Source: Trichobilharzia szidati
Taxonomy: Eukaryota > Platyhelminthes > Trematoda > Strigeidida > Schistosomatidae
Assembly: GCA_944472155.2 (NCBI GenBank)
Contig: OX235279.1
Location: 119,714,110 to 119,778,109, forward strand
DNA: 64,000 nt
Reading direction: 5' to 3'
The translations under genes were made by a program, and so were the position numbers. The notes under the pieces were generated by a model. The model was not told the origin of the DNA and ran no database searches. It saw only the letters and a list, made by a program, of their open reading frames with translations. Shown piece by piece: positions 1 through 13,612 of this stretch (within the stretch, counting starts at the first letter, position 1; the number at the start of each line of letters is the position of its first letter).

Positions 1-225
1 GGCTGGTGCAGATGCATCCACTCCTTGTGACTTATAATATCCAATAAGACTATAATGATCTTCGATATTACTATTCTTTTTGCCTCGTTTCCCTGTTTAC
101 GATCTCTATTTTACATTTGCTTTTACTTTCTTCTCTTGCTTTGTGTGTTGCATGGAGTATAGGGACTTGAACTGCTGCATATCGGTGCAAAGTTCAATGT
201 TGAAAACAGACAGACAGAATAATAG
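1..225 (+). mobile_element. 3' end of an RTE-type non-LTR retrotransposon
   Basis: These bases match 27519 to about 27810, the 3' end of the RTE copy ending near 27.8 kb, with the same order of short motifs and one internal deletion after about position 95. Only the 3' tail is in the window; the body lies upstream of base 1. The recognisable frame is the end of the RT polyprotein (residues like QWLAQMHPLL in the other copy). Similarity stops near 222-229, which I take as the element's 3' end. Confidence 0.75.
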
Positions 226-1587
226 AGCTAACTAGATTTAGTTCTCATAATCAACAAGATACATGTGTATACTATTACTATACAGTGAATGTACTAAGTG
301 AAACAATTAGGAAAATTAAAGGTGTTATTGCCTTCTCCAGTGCACTGCACTTGCCACAATCACGAGAACTACCTACATTTGCTAGCTGAGCAGTCAGTTA
401 AGCAGACAATGGCACAATATTAAGAGGTACCTTTTATATATTGAATCCACATAACTACTATTGTAGTGTGCAAATATATATTAAATCCATTCAGACATAA
501 CCTTTCAACTTACGATAATTCCTGTCCAAACACACATACGTTGAAAGACACATCTACATGATAACTTCTGTTCTCATATAAAGTTCTGTTTGCATTTATA
601 TGTGATTCCCATGTACTGATAGCCTTCACTTGTCAAACATTACTGTTCTTCAAACGAAAATAGCCACATTGATATCTTGAGATGTGAAGTCTACACTGAA
701 TGATACTATGCCGAAAGGTGCGGCTTCTACATAAAGCAAACTATTTGTGTAGGTGACATTAACCTCCAACTATTTCATCTTCCTCATTAGAGCGATATTT
801 TGACACAGTCCACCTGACACACTAATAACTGTTACCAATATGCTAATGTAACAAGTAACCAGCAAGCACACAGATAATGAAAGCAGAACGCGAACTGTGC
901 AAGAGAGGGTTTATTCCACAAAAATTGATTTTTAAAAGGTGCGGGATTACAGTTCTAGGGTATAACGGTTTTACTGGGCTTCATTAATGTCTAAATTCTC
1001 TAACTCATATACCTCCTGGTCCAGACAGTTGACTCCCGGGTGTCTTCCTGCAAGTGGAGAAAATAAAACATTGATTAGTATTATAATATAGGTTTTGTTT
1101 CTATTACACTAAGAGTGGGTCGCAGTCAGATCACATGACGCGGACACCAACATGACTTTCCAGGAAATGAGAATTCCTATCAATCCAGAAAACATATAAC
1201 ACAATTTTATCAAAACTTATTGACAAAACAATTTAACAAGCAAAATTTCAACCAACATACCGGATAAGTCCAGCCTGCAGGAAGTCTAGAGTTTTCATCT
1301 GTATACTTTATACAGTTTGAAATGGGGCTTATCTATCTTAAAAAGTTTCGTTTAGCTTTCTTAATGACGATAAATATATCGTTCAAGTATCTATCTAAAG
1401 TGACAAATAAAACCAAGCAAATCTTTTCCGTTTAAGAGGTTTCACATGAAGATTTGCTAGAGCAGGAGGTGTTGATAATGGATTCATTTGTCTGACAGCA
1501 TAGTCTTTCCGGCAAAGTTAAACTTTAGACACCAGTAACTACCAATCAGCGAACGACATCGAATTATCCAATGAGATTCACGAACGC
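226..1587. other. AT-rich stretch without recognised gene
   Basis: No ORF of useful length, tRNA-like boxes or repeat family was recognised. It separates the RTE tail from the left inverted arm. It has no counterpart beyond the right arm, so the inverted duplication does not include it. Confidence 0.5.
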
Positions 1588-2333
1588 TCGCTCATCCTCA
1601 TAATCGGAGCTCGCCGGAATCAGTCTTCTGGCGTCAATCAGTTCGGACGAGGCGGTAGAGATCCAATGGCTTTCACTAACTTTAGTTTTTAGCTAACTGA
1701 CTGCTTTCACGGCTGTGTCCACAGCTAACTGTTTAACATTGTGATGCTCCCTGCAAAATTTACGTTCGAGAAGTTGAAAAGACGAGACAACATCGTTCAG
1801 TCTAAACATATTCGTGAGTCAAATAATGTAAACTTTACATTGACCAGCCTAATTTAACTTAAATTCAACGTGTTAGAAAGGCTTCGCCCAATAGACGACA
1901 GTGGAAATCCCTTGTTTTTAGCATTTCATCGTAACTCCGTTGATTCCGTCGACCCTATACTCGCGTCAGAAACTCTTGGTTGAATAATGTATGTGATATT
2001 TCTCAGGGCAGACCACCTTGGTAGAGATATTTTCACATCATTGTCAATATGTATACAATGGAGTTGCATTGTTTCAGACTCCTTACAACTACATATTTTG
2101 CGCATGTTCTCCTATGAATTTCGACTACGTCACTGCGTTTACATCCTCCGCCTTCTTTACCTTACACTACTTTTACGATTATGTAGATTATGTGAGAGAC
2201 GAAGACCTTGACAACTGGGTGACAATACAGATTAGTTACAGGCAATATCTGATTGACTGACAGAAGGTCTCATGAACTCTGTGCCTTCCGGAATGTTTAG
2301 CAATACTCACTGATCATACAGCCCATCAACTGT

Positions 2334-2541
2334 AATGGATAAGATTTTATTTTGATAAATCACACAGTGTAGTACAGTTATATTAACTGATGACGTTTCG
2401 AGCACAAACTATTGCTCATAATCATATCAATTTACTCACACAACTTGATATGATTATGAGCAATAGTTTGTGCTCGAAACGTCATCAGTTAATATAACTG
2501 TACTACACTGTGTGATTTATCAAAATAAAATCTTATCCATT
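2334..2541. repeat. Near-perfect hairpin (97-bp arms, 14-nt loop) with hammerhead-like half
   Basis: 2334-2430 and 2445-2541 are reverse complements. In the right half, plus strand, GAGCA (2458-2462) can pair with TGCTC (2471-2475), followed directly by GAAAC and then GTC (2481-2483). That is the stem II, GAAA and cleavage-site order of Penelope-type hammerheads. The CUGAUGA box that should precede stem II is not intact, so I read this as a ribozyme relic. The other half carries the same motif on the minus strand. Confidence 0.7.
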
Positions 2542-2655
2542 ATGGAATTATACTCTACCACAGTGCCCAAGTTCTATACTTATATCAATAGCCCATCAAC
2601 TGGTTTTCAATTTACTGAGAACATTTCGAGAGTTACATTGTAGTGTAGGAAAAAT

Positions 2656-2896
2656 GGTGCTCGGTGGTTCAGTGGTAGGGTGCTCGCCAACCATGCATGT
2701 GGTCCGGTTTCGATTCACGGCCGGCTCACACCTTTGCCTCACCTAGTCGGTTGTAACCCCGACAAATAGGGGAGGTTGGACCTGGGGTTAGCAACCCCAC
2801 CCCGTAAAAACATCACTGCTACTGAAACTTCAAAGCTGAACCTTGAAGCCCTATGTTCCACCCGGAAAGCAAAAGGAATTAAATAAATAAATAAAG
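2656..2896 (+). mobile_element. tRNA-derived SINE
   Basis: An RNA polymerase III box A-like sequence (TGGTTCAGTGGTAGG, 2665-2679) and box B-like sequence (GGTTTCGATTC, 2706-2716, one extra T) lie 26 bp apart, as in a glycine-type tRNA head. A body of about 160 bp follows, then a tail of ATTA/AAATAAAT units ending near 2896. Part of the 3' region, around 2855-2870, matches the 3' end of the RTE elements at 44.3 and 52.7 kb. It is therefore a SINE probably mobilised by that RTE. Confidence 0.75.
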
Positions 2897-4517
2897 TAAG
2901 AAATATAGATATGATGGGAAAATGTATTTCGCAAAGCATATGTATATATACATATATACCGTCCCTTCGCTTGCTCTGCAGAAGCGCGTACAATTTTATC
3001 AATAATTCAAACACTCCCATTGTGTATTCAGAAGAACAATAATTCGAAGGAAAACTTTTTTACAATAACTTCTTCTTCACGCCCCACAGCTGTAAATCCA
3101 TGAATGTAATATTCAGCGAGGGTAAATCAATGCTATGTTGGAAGGCGTATTAGAAAAAAAGTACAAGATGAAGTAATAATCTGTTGGTTACGATTAACAT
3201 TTGAATGCATATGAAATGTACAGCCATAAGAACAGAAGATAAAATGTGAGTAAACAGTTGAGCAACCTTCTTGTTCCTTTGTGATGAACAAAAATATGGG
3301 TTGAGTTATATTCAGTGGTGTGAGAGAAATATGAATACTACAAAAATATAGACAAACAAGAAGGTTACGCTAAGGGTGAGTTTAGGGGATGGATGACAAA
3401 TAACAAATATATTACTCCATCTTACACTTATACCGTAATACATTTTCTGATATGATTTTGTTTTGCCTTCACTGACTATCGCATCCTAGCACATTAGATA
3501 TATAACTGTAGAGCATGGCGAAGAATTTATTGAAATAATTGCTTGCTCGAATTAATTTTATCAATATTATACATATATATTATTCGCCTAACTGTGTTCA
3601 CTCCGTGTTTCATTTTGTTGAATAGAATATTAAATATCCAAGTGCGAAACGTCTTAATTATTCGTCTGGATAACATAGTGATCGTTGGCAATCGATACAA
3701 ATCGCTATGCACAATTATTAATTCCTCCGCGCCACCCTAGTATCCCTAGTAATAATTTGTCCTAACCCAAAACTAATAACTCATTTCTACTTGATTTTAC
3801 ATTCACTACTATTACATTTGTAATTCCACGTTTTCTCTAAAATACACTTCCAAATATATATTTGTTGCACCAGGTCTTCATAATCTTCCTCTACTTCTGC
3901 GTCCCTTCTACTCTCAGATGTCCTCGTCGAATGACAGGATGATGTGAAGTGGGGTGGGGGAATCTGTGTGGTAATGTTTGTTATTGTGCAAATGATGAGA
4001 GATCAGTTAGTGGTCGTTGGTTTGAAAATCAACGGTTTGAAATCCGAATAGCCAACTGTGAAGGGATGAGTGAGTGAGTCAACGAGTGTTGTTCAGCGTG
4101 AGACTGTGATGACGTTATGAATGATTTTATGACTTATCACCAAATCGATTTTTATAATCAGTTGTAAGAATCGATTCTATATACGATAACAACAATATGG
4201 GAAATTAAGTTCACTCGTTCACTAGTAACCATGCAGGTGTTCTTTTTCCAGTGTTTTATATCAGACAACTTAGGATGTGGGCATCCAATTGCTTGCCTTA
4301 ATTAGAAAAGAACTTCAACGTGAAACAATTTGGATGCTGGACGTTTTGTGTGCAATAATTGGAGATACTCCCTAGACAAAATCTTTCATTTTGGACTGTT
4401 CTCAGTTCACATATGCAAATAAACTTCATTTGCACTGTACTGAAGTAAAAATGTTTGTTCTAGTCTTCTTGTGTTCTACCTCATACCCTAGCGACGAGAT
4501 TACGGCATGTTAGCCTT

Positions 4518-5049
4518 CTACTATCTAGGATATGAACTTGTTACTACACGTCAGTGTAATTCTGTTTGAACACTATCGACTACTGGTGGTGACTTATAAG
4601 GACTTAGGTCAAGCCTACACATCTGCCCAAAGTTACGCGATTACCTCTCCTAGCCATAGCTGAATCTATAGGGATCAATGACAAAAGAATTAACCTATGT
4701 ATTCAAACATAATAATGGAGCTTAGGCATTGTCGCAGAGTATGGCCTCATCATAAATTAAGTGTATTCAAAAGGGGTATGTTATTATTATTTCATTTAAT
4801 ATGATCCACATGATCACAGGTGTTGACGTCTAATTCAACATGATATTTACAAGAGACGAATAAGTAAGCAAATGGAGCTGTAACAATCGTAGCAATCCTT
4901 CACTTACACTGAATTACACCACCAATTACTTTCTCAGGTCTCATTAATAGGCCAAACCGTCATCCCGTCAAGATAACGAGTTCATTTTCACTCAAATAGA
5001 ATAAGGAAAGTATAGTAAGCAGGATGACAGGTATATTTAGTGAAAATTT
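4518..5049. other. No gene seen
   Basis: AT-rich sequence between the inner end of the left arm and the CR1 3' UTR. No counterpart elsewhere in the window was noticed. Confidence 0.45.
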
Positions 5050-6265
5050 ATAACAACAACAATAACAATGATAATAATGATCTGCTTTATTCCAAGAACA
5101 GCACTTATAATACAGAATGAAATTCTCAGCATTTGTCTCAATATTGCATCCAAGTTATTCGAAATACAAATAAAATTAACCAAAGGAATTTGTCCACATT
5201 TACCGTAGGAGTAAAGTCAAAAATGTGCTAAGCACAAATTGAGAATAACAATAACAATGGGTTTGGTTCAAACAGCAATGTCGGCAGTTTGAAAATATGA
5301 GCATATTATAGAGAAATGAAGCAAATGGTCGTTTGACAGAGCATGGTGAGGGAAAATAAAACAAAATAATTAGAACAGAGCTCAAATGGTGTTTACACTT
5401 ATGAGAAAAAAAAAAAAAAGAAAAAGGAGAGGACTATAAGTATAAGAACAATAAAACTAAAGCTTGATGGGATGAGGCTGCAGAAAATGGCATATATAAC
5501 AGTTCAAAGAAGCTTAGTTAGTTCTTCCCTGACACTGTTTTCATCACATAAAATACGTGCCAAATGTGGTATCGTGGATGCTTTGTACTAAGACGTGCAC
5601 GCATACAGTCTTTCGAAATGACTTCTTGTTTTACCTGAGGAGACAGGGTGAAGGTTGCAGATAAAGTGGATGCTCTCAGTCTGCCACAATCAAGTGCCTG
5701 TCGTCAATGACGATTGCAACGATTTGGCCCAAAGGGAGACCACTCGCCCTACTGACAGTCCTCAGAGTTCTACGAAGTATGATATAGTCTTTTCTAAGCA
5801 AACCAGGAAGGAATAAGGATGAACAGGAAAGAAGAATAGGTAAGATGCACAAGTTGACAAACTGTAAGAGGAGGGGTTGAGTTATGCCTAAGTGCCTTAA
5901 CTTCTTAATGTGAAAAGTCAGACGAAATATTCTTTTAGAAATCGCTAAGACATGGGAAGACCAGGATTGGTCAGAAGAAAGAATTTGTCCAAGATACTTT
6001 ACGTCAGACTCGATTTCTATATCACTATCATCAATTATTCAACGGTCATAGGAATTAACAGCTTCATTTAACCTTTTCTCACATCGGAAACTGAAATTAT
6101 CAGTCTGACATTTGGAAGGATTCAGTTTAAGAACATTAGATAAAGACCATTTACTGACTCCTGATACAAAGCTGTTGATCTTAGTACAGTCTAGCTGGGA
6201 GTCAACGGGCATTGAAACAGTTAGGTCATCCGCATACTTAACAAAGTAGATAAGCAAATACTGCA
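5050..6265 (-). pseudogene. CR1-type retrotransposon 3' end: RT C-terminal part plus 3' UTR
   Basis: Minus-strand translation from about 6257 begins at the RT catalytic box (KYADDLTVS), continues through the thumb-like part (KLNPSKC) and, after an in-frame TGA near 6039, resumes with a frame containing KYLGQILS and RIFRLTFHIKKLR. A second in-frame TGA follows (VAD, stop). The frame ends at about 5631. Everything N-terminal of the YADD box is missing, so this is a 5'-truncated dead copy. The 3' UTR (5630 to about 5050) ends with AATAAA and an ATT/GTT trinucleotide tract, as in CR1 elements. This copy is the only one in the array that keeps the 3' UTR beyond 5501. Clade assignment rests on motif style and is not family-level certain. 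Confidence 0.8.
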
Positions 6266-8204
6266 GTTGTTGATCATAAAAATGATGAACATCACATGAT
6301 TCAACGGCATATTAGAAATAAATACAAATTGTTTCTTAGCTCATAGCCAAGTAAACAGTCTATTTGATGATGTCACTGCATATCAACAGCTTAATGAACT
6401 AGCTATCAACTCTAAGTTACTACATTTAGCAGAACACAGACTTTCAAATGGCGAAATAAGGAAACTCTGGGGTATCGAACTGTACAGAATTATCCAACTA
6501 GCTAAATCCTACTTAGTTTTTACAATGTGTTCTTGCGTAGAAACGGACACGAAATCCTATGAATGACTAAAGTAACAGTCTCATAATGCTATGGTGAATC
6601 TCCATTCCAATAACTAAGCTTAACATGCATTAGTCCGAATTCACATATTACAAAAGCTCATAGTATTGTGACGCACTGAAGAAGTCCAGAAGAAGTAGAT
6701 ACTAGGAGTATATTAAACATTTCATTAATTTGCATAAGAAAATTTTGATGAATGATATTAGCATTAGTTTGAACGATTGACATTTCCACTGATTTCATAT
6801 TCGACAACCTCCATATACCTAAAATATGAAGCACAACATGAAGTTATAAAAGATAATTTCACATATTAGTATACAATATGAATACACTGATTCTATTAAT
6901 ACTAAGTAAAATTCTCATGCAAATAAAAGTATTGTAGCCTATAGCTGGTCTTTATATGGACGCCGTATGCACAAATAGACCTCGTATGTTTTCCAATATT
7001 AGAGGGTAATACGCAAATTTCAAGACAATCTCTGAAACATCCATACGGTTGAGGCGCCATTCTCTTATCAAGATTACTTGCAGATCAACTTCACACTAAA
7101 TGCGTCTACATTAAATGAGGTATTGCAAATGTGTAACTTAGAAATAGGTCCGAAATCTCAGTAATGTCTAGTGAGCATAGCTTTATGAATCCTACCGAAA
7201 TTACATTCTCATATTTAGGAAGCTATAGCCATCAAATATAAGCTGAACATTCCTCAACTCTAGGCAGCTATGCATAGTGTTAACACAGAGAAACACTTAA
7301 AATAGTGTAAGATACACAGGCCTGTTGTGTTGATGAGGATAACAATGTCATATAATGCAACCTAGACATTCAACCGTGATGCGGCATCTGTACTGCTTCA
7401 TGTTAATGTAAACATCAGGAGAAATACATCTCCACTATTGGTGATCAAAAACATCGCAGCATTAAGTTTACAGTGCCAGTGGGAATGGCATAACAGACAG
7501 TAGATTAATAATAATAATAGAGCTCCCGACTGATAGCTGCTACCTTGACGTGGTGGTCGGGCTTGCACATCGCGATGACCCAACAAGCTGCACTGGCTGG
7601 AACCAATGTTCCTACAGGTCCTACCATGCTAGGAAGGTTGTTAGGATAGCGATTAGACTAAAGGCAGTTACCGGCATTGTGTAAGAATCTTTCTTACACT
7701 ATGCTGGGGGGTCTGAGGGCGAAGTCGCACTGCTGGGGAACAGGGGTAAAACAGCAGTGAGGTGTTTCCCTTAGGTGGCCAGCATGCCAGCTATGTTATC
7801 TCTCCACTCTGGACAGAGGGGGTTAGAAAAGGTACATCCCGACTTACCCTACGGTGGTCCGTAACCGGCGGTAAGTTTACTAATACGGAACCAATCCCAG
7901 AAACCAGCTCATACAGGCCCTGTGTGACCGACCTCAAGCAGTTGTCCCCTGGGCTCTGCGGTCACTTGCTGTTTCAGGTATCCGGAGAATCAATCAACTT
8001 CCACGGTGTGGGCAGCCGGGAAGTAACAACTGCCCACACACTTCCAAAAGCACACGAAGCCTTCCCGAGCATCATTCTCCTTTACCCACATCACCTTCCT
8101 CATCTTGCTTCTCTACTACAGCTAGTACTATTCTGCAGGCTAGTGAGTCACCTTCACTTCACTCTGTGACCACAAACAACGATGAGAGCCATAGTTTATT
8201 TAAT
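5501..8204 (+). repeat. Array unit 1
   Basis: CR1 fragment 5501-6265 (minus), spacer 6266-7519, RTE 5' end 7520-8204. The only unit whose left side continues into native CR1 3' UTR. It carries the variant TATGTTTTCC/AGGGTAAT near 6988-7010, shared with unit 5, and the CCTAAGTGCC variant near 5887, shared with unit 2. Confidence 0.93.
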
Positions 8205-10908
8205 AGTTCAAAGAAGCTTAGTTAGTTCTTCCCTGACACTGTTTTCATCACATAAAATACGTGCCAAATGTGGTATCGTGGATGCTTTGTACTAAGACGT
8301 GCACGCATACAGTCTTTCGAAATGACTTCTTGTTTTACCTGAGGAGACAGGGTGAAGGTTGCAGATAAAGTGGATGCTCTCAGTCTGCCACAATCAAGTG
8401 CCTGTCGTCAATGACGATTGCAACGATTTGGCCCAAAGGGAGACCACTCGCCCTACTGACAGTCCTCAGAGTTCTACGAAGTATGATATAGTCTTTTCTA
8501 AGCAAACCAGGAAGGAATAAGGATGAACAGGAAAGAAGAATAGGTAAGATGCACAAGTTGACAAACTGTAAGAGGAGGGGTTGAGTTATGCCTAAGTGCC
8601 TTAACTTCTTAATGTGAAAAGTCAGACGAAATATTCTTTTAGAAATCGCTAAGACATGGGAAGACCAGGATTGGTCAGAAGAAAGAATTTGTCCAAGATA
8701 CTTTACGTCAGACTCGATTTCTATATCACTATCATCAATTATTCAACGGTCATAGGAATTAACAGCTTCATTTAACCTTTTCTCACATCGGAAACTGAAA
8801 TTATCAGTCTGACATTTGGAAGGATTCAGTTTAAGAACATTAGATAAAGACCATTTACTGACTCCTGATACAAAGCTGTTGATCTTAGTACAGTCTAGCT
8901 GGGAGTCAACGGGCATTGAAACAGTTAGGTCATCCGCATACTTAACAAAGTAGATAAGCAAATACTGCAGTTGTTGATCATAAAAATGATGAACATCACA
9001 TGATTCAACGGCATATTAGAAATAAATACAAATTGTTTCTTAGCTCATAGCCAAGTAAACAGTCTATTTGATGATGTCACTGCATATCAACAGCTTAATG
9101 AACTAGCTATCAACTCTAAGTTACTACATTTAGCAGAACACAGACTTTCAAATGGCGAAATAAGGAAACTCTGGGGTATCGAACTGTACAGAATTATCCA
9201 ACTAGCTAAATCCTACTTAGTTTTTACAATGTGTTCTTGCGTAGAAACGGACACGAAATCCTATGAATGACTAAAGTAACAGTCTCATAATGCTATGGTG
9301 AATCTCCATTCCAATAACTAAGCTTAACATGCATTAGTCCGAATTCACATATTACAAAAGCTCATAGTATTGTGACGCACTGAAGAAGTCCAGAAGAAGT
9401 AGATACTAGGAGTATATTAAACATTTCATTAATTTGCATAAGAAAATTTTGATGAATGATATTAGCATTAGTTTGAACGATTGACATTTCCACTGATTTC
9501 ATATTCGACAACCTCCATATACCTAAAATATGAAGCACAACATGAAGTTATAAAAGATAATTTCACATATTAGTATACAATATGAATACACTGATTCTAT
9601 TAATACTAAGTAAAATTCTCATGCAAATAAAAGTATTGTAGCCTATAGCTGGTCTTTATATGGACGCCGTATGCACAAATAGACCTCGTATGCTTTCCAA
9701 TATTAGAGGATAATACGCAAATTTCAAGACAATCTCTGAAACATCCATACGGTTGAGGCGCCATTCTCTTATCAAGATTACTTGCAGATCAACTTCACAC
9801 TAAATGCGTCTACATTAAATGAGGTATTGCAAATGTGTAACTTAGAAATAGGTCCGAAATCTCAGTAATGTCTAGTGAGCATAGCTTTATGAATCCTACC
9901 GAAATTACATTCTCATATTTAGGAAGCTATAGCCATCAAATATAAGCTGAACATTCCTCAACTCTAGGCAGCTATGCATAGTGTTAACACAGAGAAACAC
10001 TTAAAATAGTGTAAGATACACAGGCCTGTTGTGTTGATGAGGATAACAATGTCATATAATGCAACCTAGACATTCAACCGTGATGCGGCATCTGTACTGC
10101 TTCATGTTAATGTAAACATCAGGAGAAATACATCTCCACTATTGGTGATCAAAAACATCGCAGCATTAAGTTTACAGTGCCAGTGGGAATGGCATAACAG
10201 ACAGTAGATTAATAATAATAATAGAGCTCCCGACTGATAGCTGCTACCTTGACGTGGTGGTCGGGCTTGCACATCGCGATGACCCAACAAGCTGCACTGG
10301 CTGGAACCAATGTTCCTACAGGTCCTACCATGCTAGGAAGGTTGTTAGGATAGCGATTAGACTAAAGGCAGTTACCGGCATTGTGTAAGAATCTTTCTTA
10401 CACTATGCTGGGGGGTCTGAGGGCGAAGTCGCACTGCTGGGGAACAGGGGTAAAACAGCAGTGAGGTGTTTCCCTTAGGTGGCCAGCATGCCAGCTATGT
10501 TATCTCTCCACTCTGGACAGAGGGGGTTAGAAAAGGTACATCCCGACTTACCCTACGGTGGTCCGTAACCGGCGGTAAGTTTACTAATACGGAACCAATC
10601 CCAGAAACCAGCTCATACAGGCCCTGTGTGACCGACCTCAAGCAGTTGTCCCCTGGGCTCTGCGGTCACTTGCTGTTTCAGGTATCCGGAGAATCAATCA
10701 ACTTCCACGGTGTGGGCAGCCGGGAAGTAACAACTGCCCACACACTTCCAAAAGCACACGAAGCCTTCCCGAGCATCATTCTCCTTTACCCACATCACCT
10801 TCCTCATCTTGCTTCTCTACTACAGCTAGTACTATTCTGCAGGCTAGTGAGTCACCTTCACTTCACTCTGTGACCACAAACAACGATGAGAGCCATAGTT
10901 TATTTAAT
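8205..10908 (+). repeat. Array unit 2
   Basis: CR1 fragment 8205-8969 (minus, RT box ORF 8743-8961), spacer, RTE 5' end 10224-10908. Differs from unit 1 by TATGCTTTCC/AGGATAAT near 9692-9713. Confidence 0.93.
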
Positions 10909-13612
10909 AGTTCAAAGAAGCTTAGTTAGTTCTTCCCTGACACTGTTTTCATCACATAAAATACGTGCCAAATGTGGTATCGTGGATGCTTTGTACTAAG
11001 ACGTGCACGCATACAGTCTTTCGAAATGACTTCTTGTTTTACCTGAGGAGACAGGGTGAAGGTTGCAGATAAAGTGGATGCTCACAGTCTGCCACAATCA
11101 AGTGCCTGTCGTCAATGACGATTGCAACGATTTGGCCCAAAGGGAGACCACTCGCCCTACTGACAGTCCTCAGAGTTCTACGAAGTATGATATAGTCTTT
11201 TCTAAGCAAACCAGGAAGGAATAAGGATGAACAGGAAAGAAGAATAGGTAAGATGCACAAGTTGACAAACTGTAAGAGGAGGGGTTGAGTTATGCCTGAG
11301 TGCCTTAACTTCTTAATGTGAAAAGTCAGACGAAATATTCTTTTAGAAATCGCTAAGACATGGGAAGACCAGGATTGGTCAGAAGAAAGAATTTGTCCAA
11401 GATACTTTACGTCAGACTCGATTTCTATATCACTATCATCAATTATTCAACGGTCATAGGAATTAACAGCTTCATTTAACCTTTTCTCACATCGGAAACT
11501 GAAATTATCAGTCTGACATTTGGAAGGATTCAGTTTAAGAACATTAGATAAAGACCATTTACTGACTCCTGATACAAAGCTGTTGATCTTAGTACAGTCT
11601 AGCTGGGAGTCAACGGGCATTGAAACAGTTAGGTCATCCGCATACTTAACAAAGTAGATAAGCAAATACTGCAGTTGTTGATCATAAAAATGATGAACAT
11701 CACATGATTCAACGGCATATTAGAAATAAATACAAATTGTTTCTTAGCTCATAGCCAAGTAAACAGTCTATTTGATGATGTCACTGCATATCAACAGCTT
11801 AATGAACTAGCTATCAACTCTAAGTTACTACATTTAGCAGAACACAGACTTTCAAATGGCGAAATAAGGAAACTCTGGGGTATCGAACTGTACAGAATTA
11901 TCCAACTAGCTAAATCCTACTTAGTTTTTACAATGTGTTCTTGCGTAGAAACGGACACGAAATCCTATGAATGACTAAAGTAACAGTCTCATAATGCTAT
12001 GGTGAATCTCCATTCCAATAACTAAGCTTAACATGCATTAGTCCGAATTCACATATTACAAAAGCTCATAGTATTGTGACGCACTGAAGAAGTCCAGAAG
12101 AAGTAGATACTAGGAGTATATTAAACATTTCATTAATTTGCATAAGAAAATTTTGATGAATGATATTAGCATTAGTTTGAACGATTGACATTTCCACTGA
12201 TTTCATATTCGACAACCTCCATATACCTAAAATATGAAGCACAACATGAAGTTATAAAAGATAATTTCACATATTAGTATACAATATGAATACACTGATT
12301 CTATTAATACTAAGTAAAATTCTCATGCAAATAAAAGTATTGTAGCCTATAGCTGGTCTTTATATGGACGCCGTATGCACAAATAGACCTCGTATGCTTT
12401 CCAATATTAGAGGATAATACGCAAATTTCAAGACAATCTCTGAAACATCCATACGGTTGAGGCGCCATTCTCTTATCAAGATTACTTGCAGATCAACTTC
12501 ACACTAAATGCGTCTACATTAAATGAGGTATTGCAAATGTGTAACTTAGAAATAGGTCCGAAATCTCAGTAATGTCTAGTGAGCATAGCTTTATGAATCC
12601 TACCGAAATTACATTCTCATATTTAGGAAGCTATAGCCATCAAATATAAGCTGAACATTCCTCAACTCTAGGCAGCTATGCATAGTGTTAACACAGAGAA
12701 ACACTTAAAATAGTGTAAGATACACAGGCCTGTTGTGTTGATGAGGATAACAATGTCATATAATGCAACCTAGACATTCAACCGTGATGCGGCATCTGTA
12801 CTGCTTCATGTTAATGTAAACATCAGGAGAAATACATCTCCACTATTGGTGATCAAAAACATCGCAGCATTAAGTTTACAGTGCCAGTGGGAATGGCATA
12901 ACAGACAGTAGATTAATAATAATAATAGAGCTCCCGACTGATAGCTGCTACCTTGACGTGGTGGTCGGGCTTGCACATCGCGATGACCCAACAAGCTGCA
13001 CTGGCTGGAACCAATGTTCCTACAGGTCCTACCATGCTAGGAAGGTTGTTAGGATAGCGATTAGACTAAAGGCAGTTACCGGCATTGTGTAAGAATCTTT
13101 CTTACACTATGCTGGGGGGTCTGAGGGCGAAGTCGCACTGCTGGGGAACAGGGGTAAAACAGCAGTGAGGTGTTTCCCTTAGGTGGCCAGCATGCCAGCT
13201 ATGTTATCTCTCCACTCTGGACAGAGGGGGTTAGAAAAGGTACATCCCGACTTACCCTACGGTGGTCCGTAACCGGCGGTAAGTTTACTAATACGGAACC
13301 AATCCCAGAAACCAGCTCATACAGGCCCTGTGTGACCGACCTCAAGCAGTTGTCCCCTGGGCTCTGCGGTCACTTGCTGTTTCAGGTATCCGGAGAATCA
13401 ATCAACTTCCACGGTGTGGGCAGCCGGGAAGTAACAACTGCCCACACACTTCCAAAAGCACACGAAGCCTTCCCGAGCATCATTCTCCTTTACCCACATC
13501 ACCTTCCTCATCTTGCTTCTCTACTACAGCTAGTACTATTCTGCAGGCTAGTGAGTCACCTTCACTTCACTCTGTGACCACAAACAACGATGAGAGCCAT
13601 AGTTTATTTAAT
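10909..13612 (+). repeat. Array unit 3
   Basis: CR1 fragment 10909-11673 (minus), RTE 5' end 12928-13612. A T-to-A change near 11084 removes the second in-frame stop of the CR1 frame (TGA to TGT), leaving a 73-residue C-terminal frame open (11039-11260). Unit 6 has the same change. From this unit on the CCTGAGTGCC variant is present. Confidence 0.93.

Larger units (their letters stand above)
1588..4517 (+). repeat. Left arm of a 2.93-kb inverted repeat
   Basis: The arm is the reverse complement of 22731-25662 with only about a dozen differences that I could find, so identity is roughly 99% or more. Its outer end (1588 to about 1750) is RTE-derived on the minus strand. The inner end stops abruptly at 4517. 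Inside are a 97-bp-arm hairpin, a tRNA-derived SINE and about 1.6 kb of unassigned AT-rich DNA. Every short ORF here is mirrored in the other arm and none looks like a protein. The arms enclose 18.2 kb including the tandem array. Confidence 0.93.
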
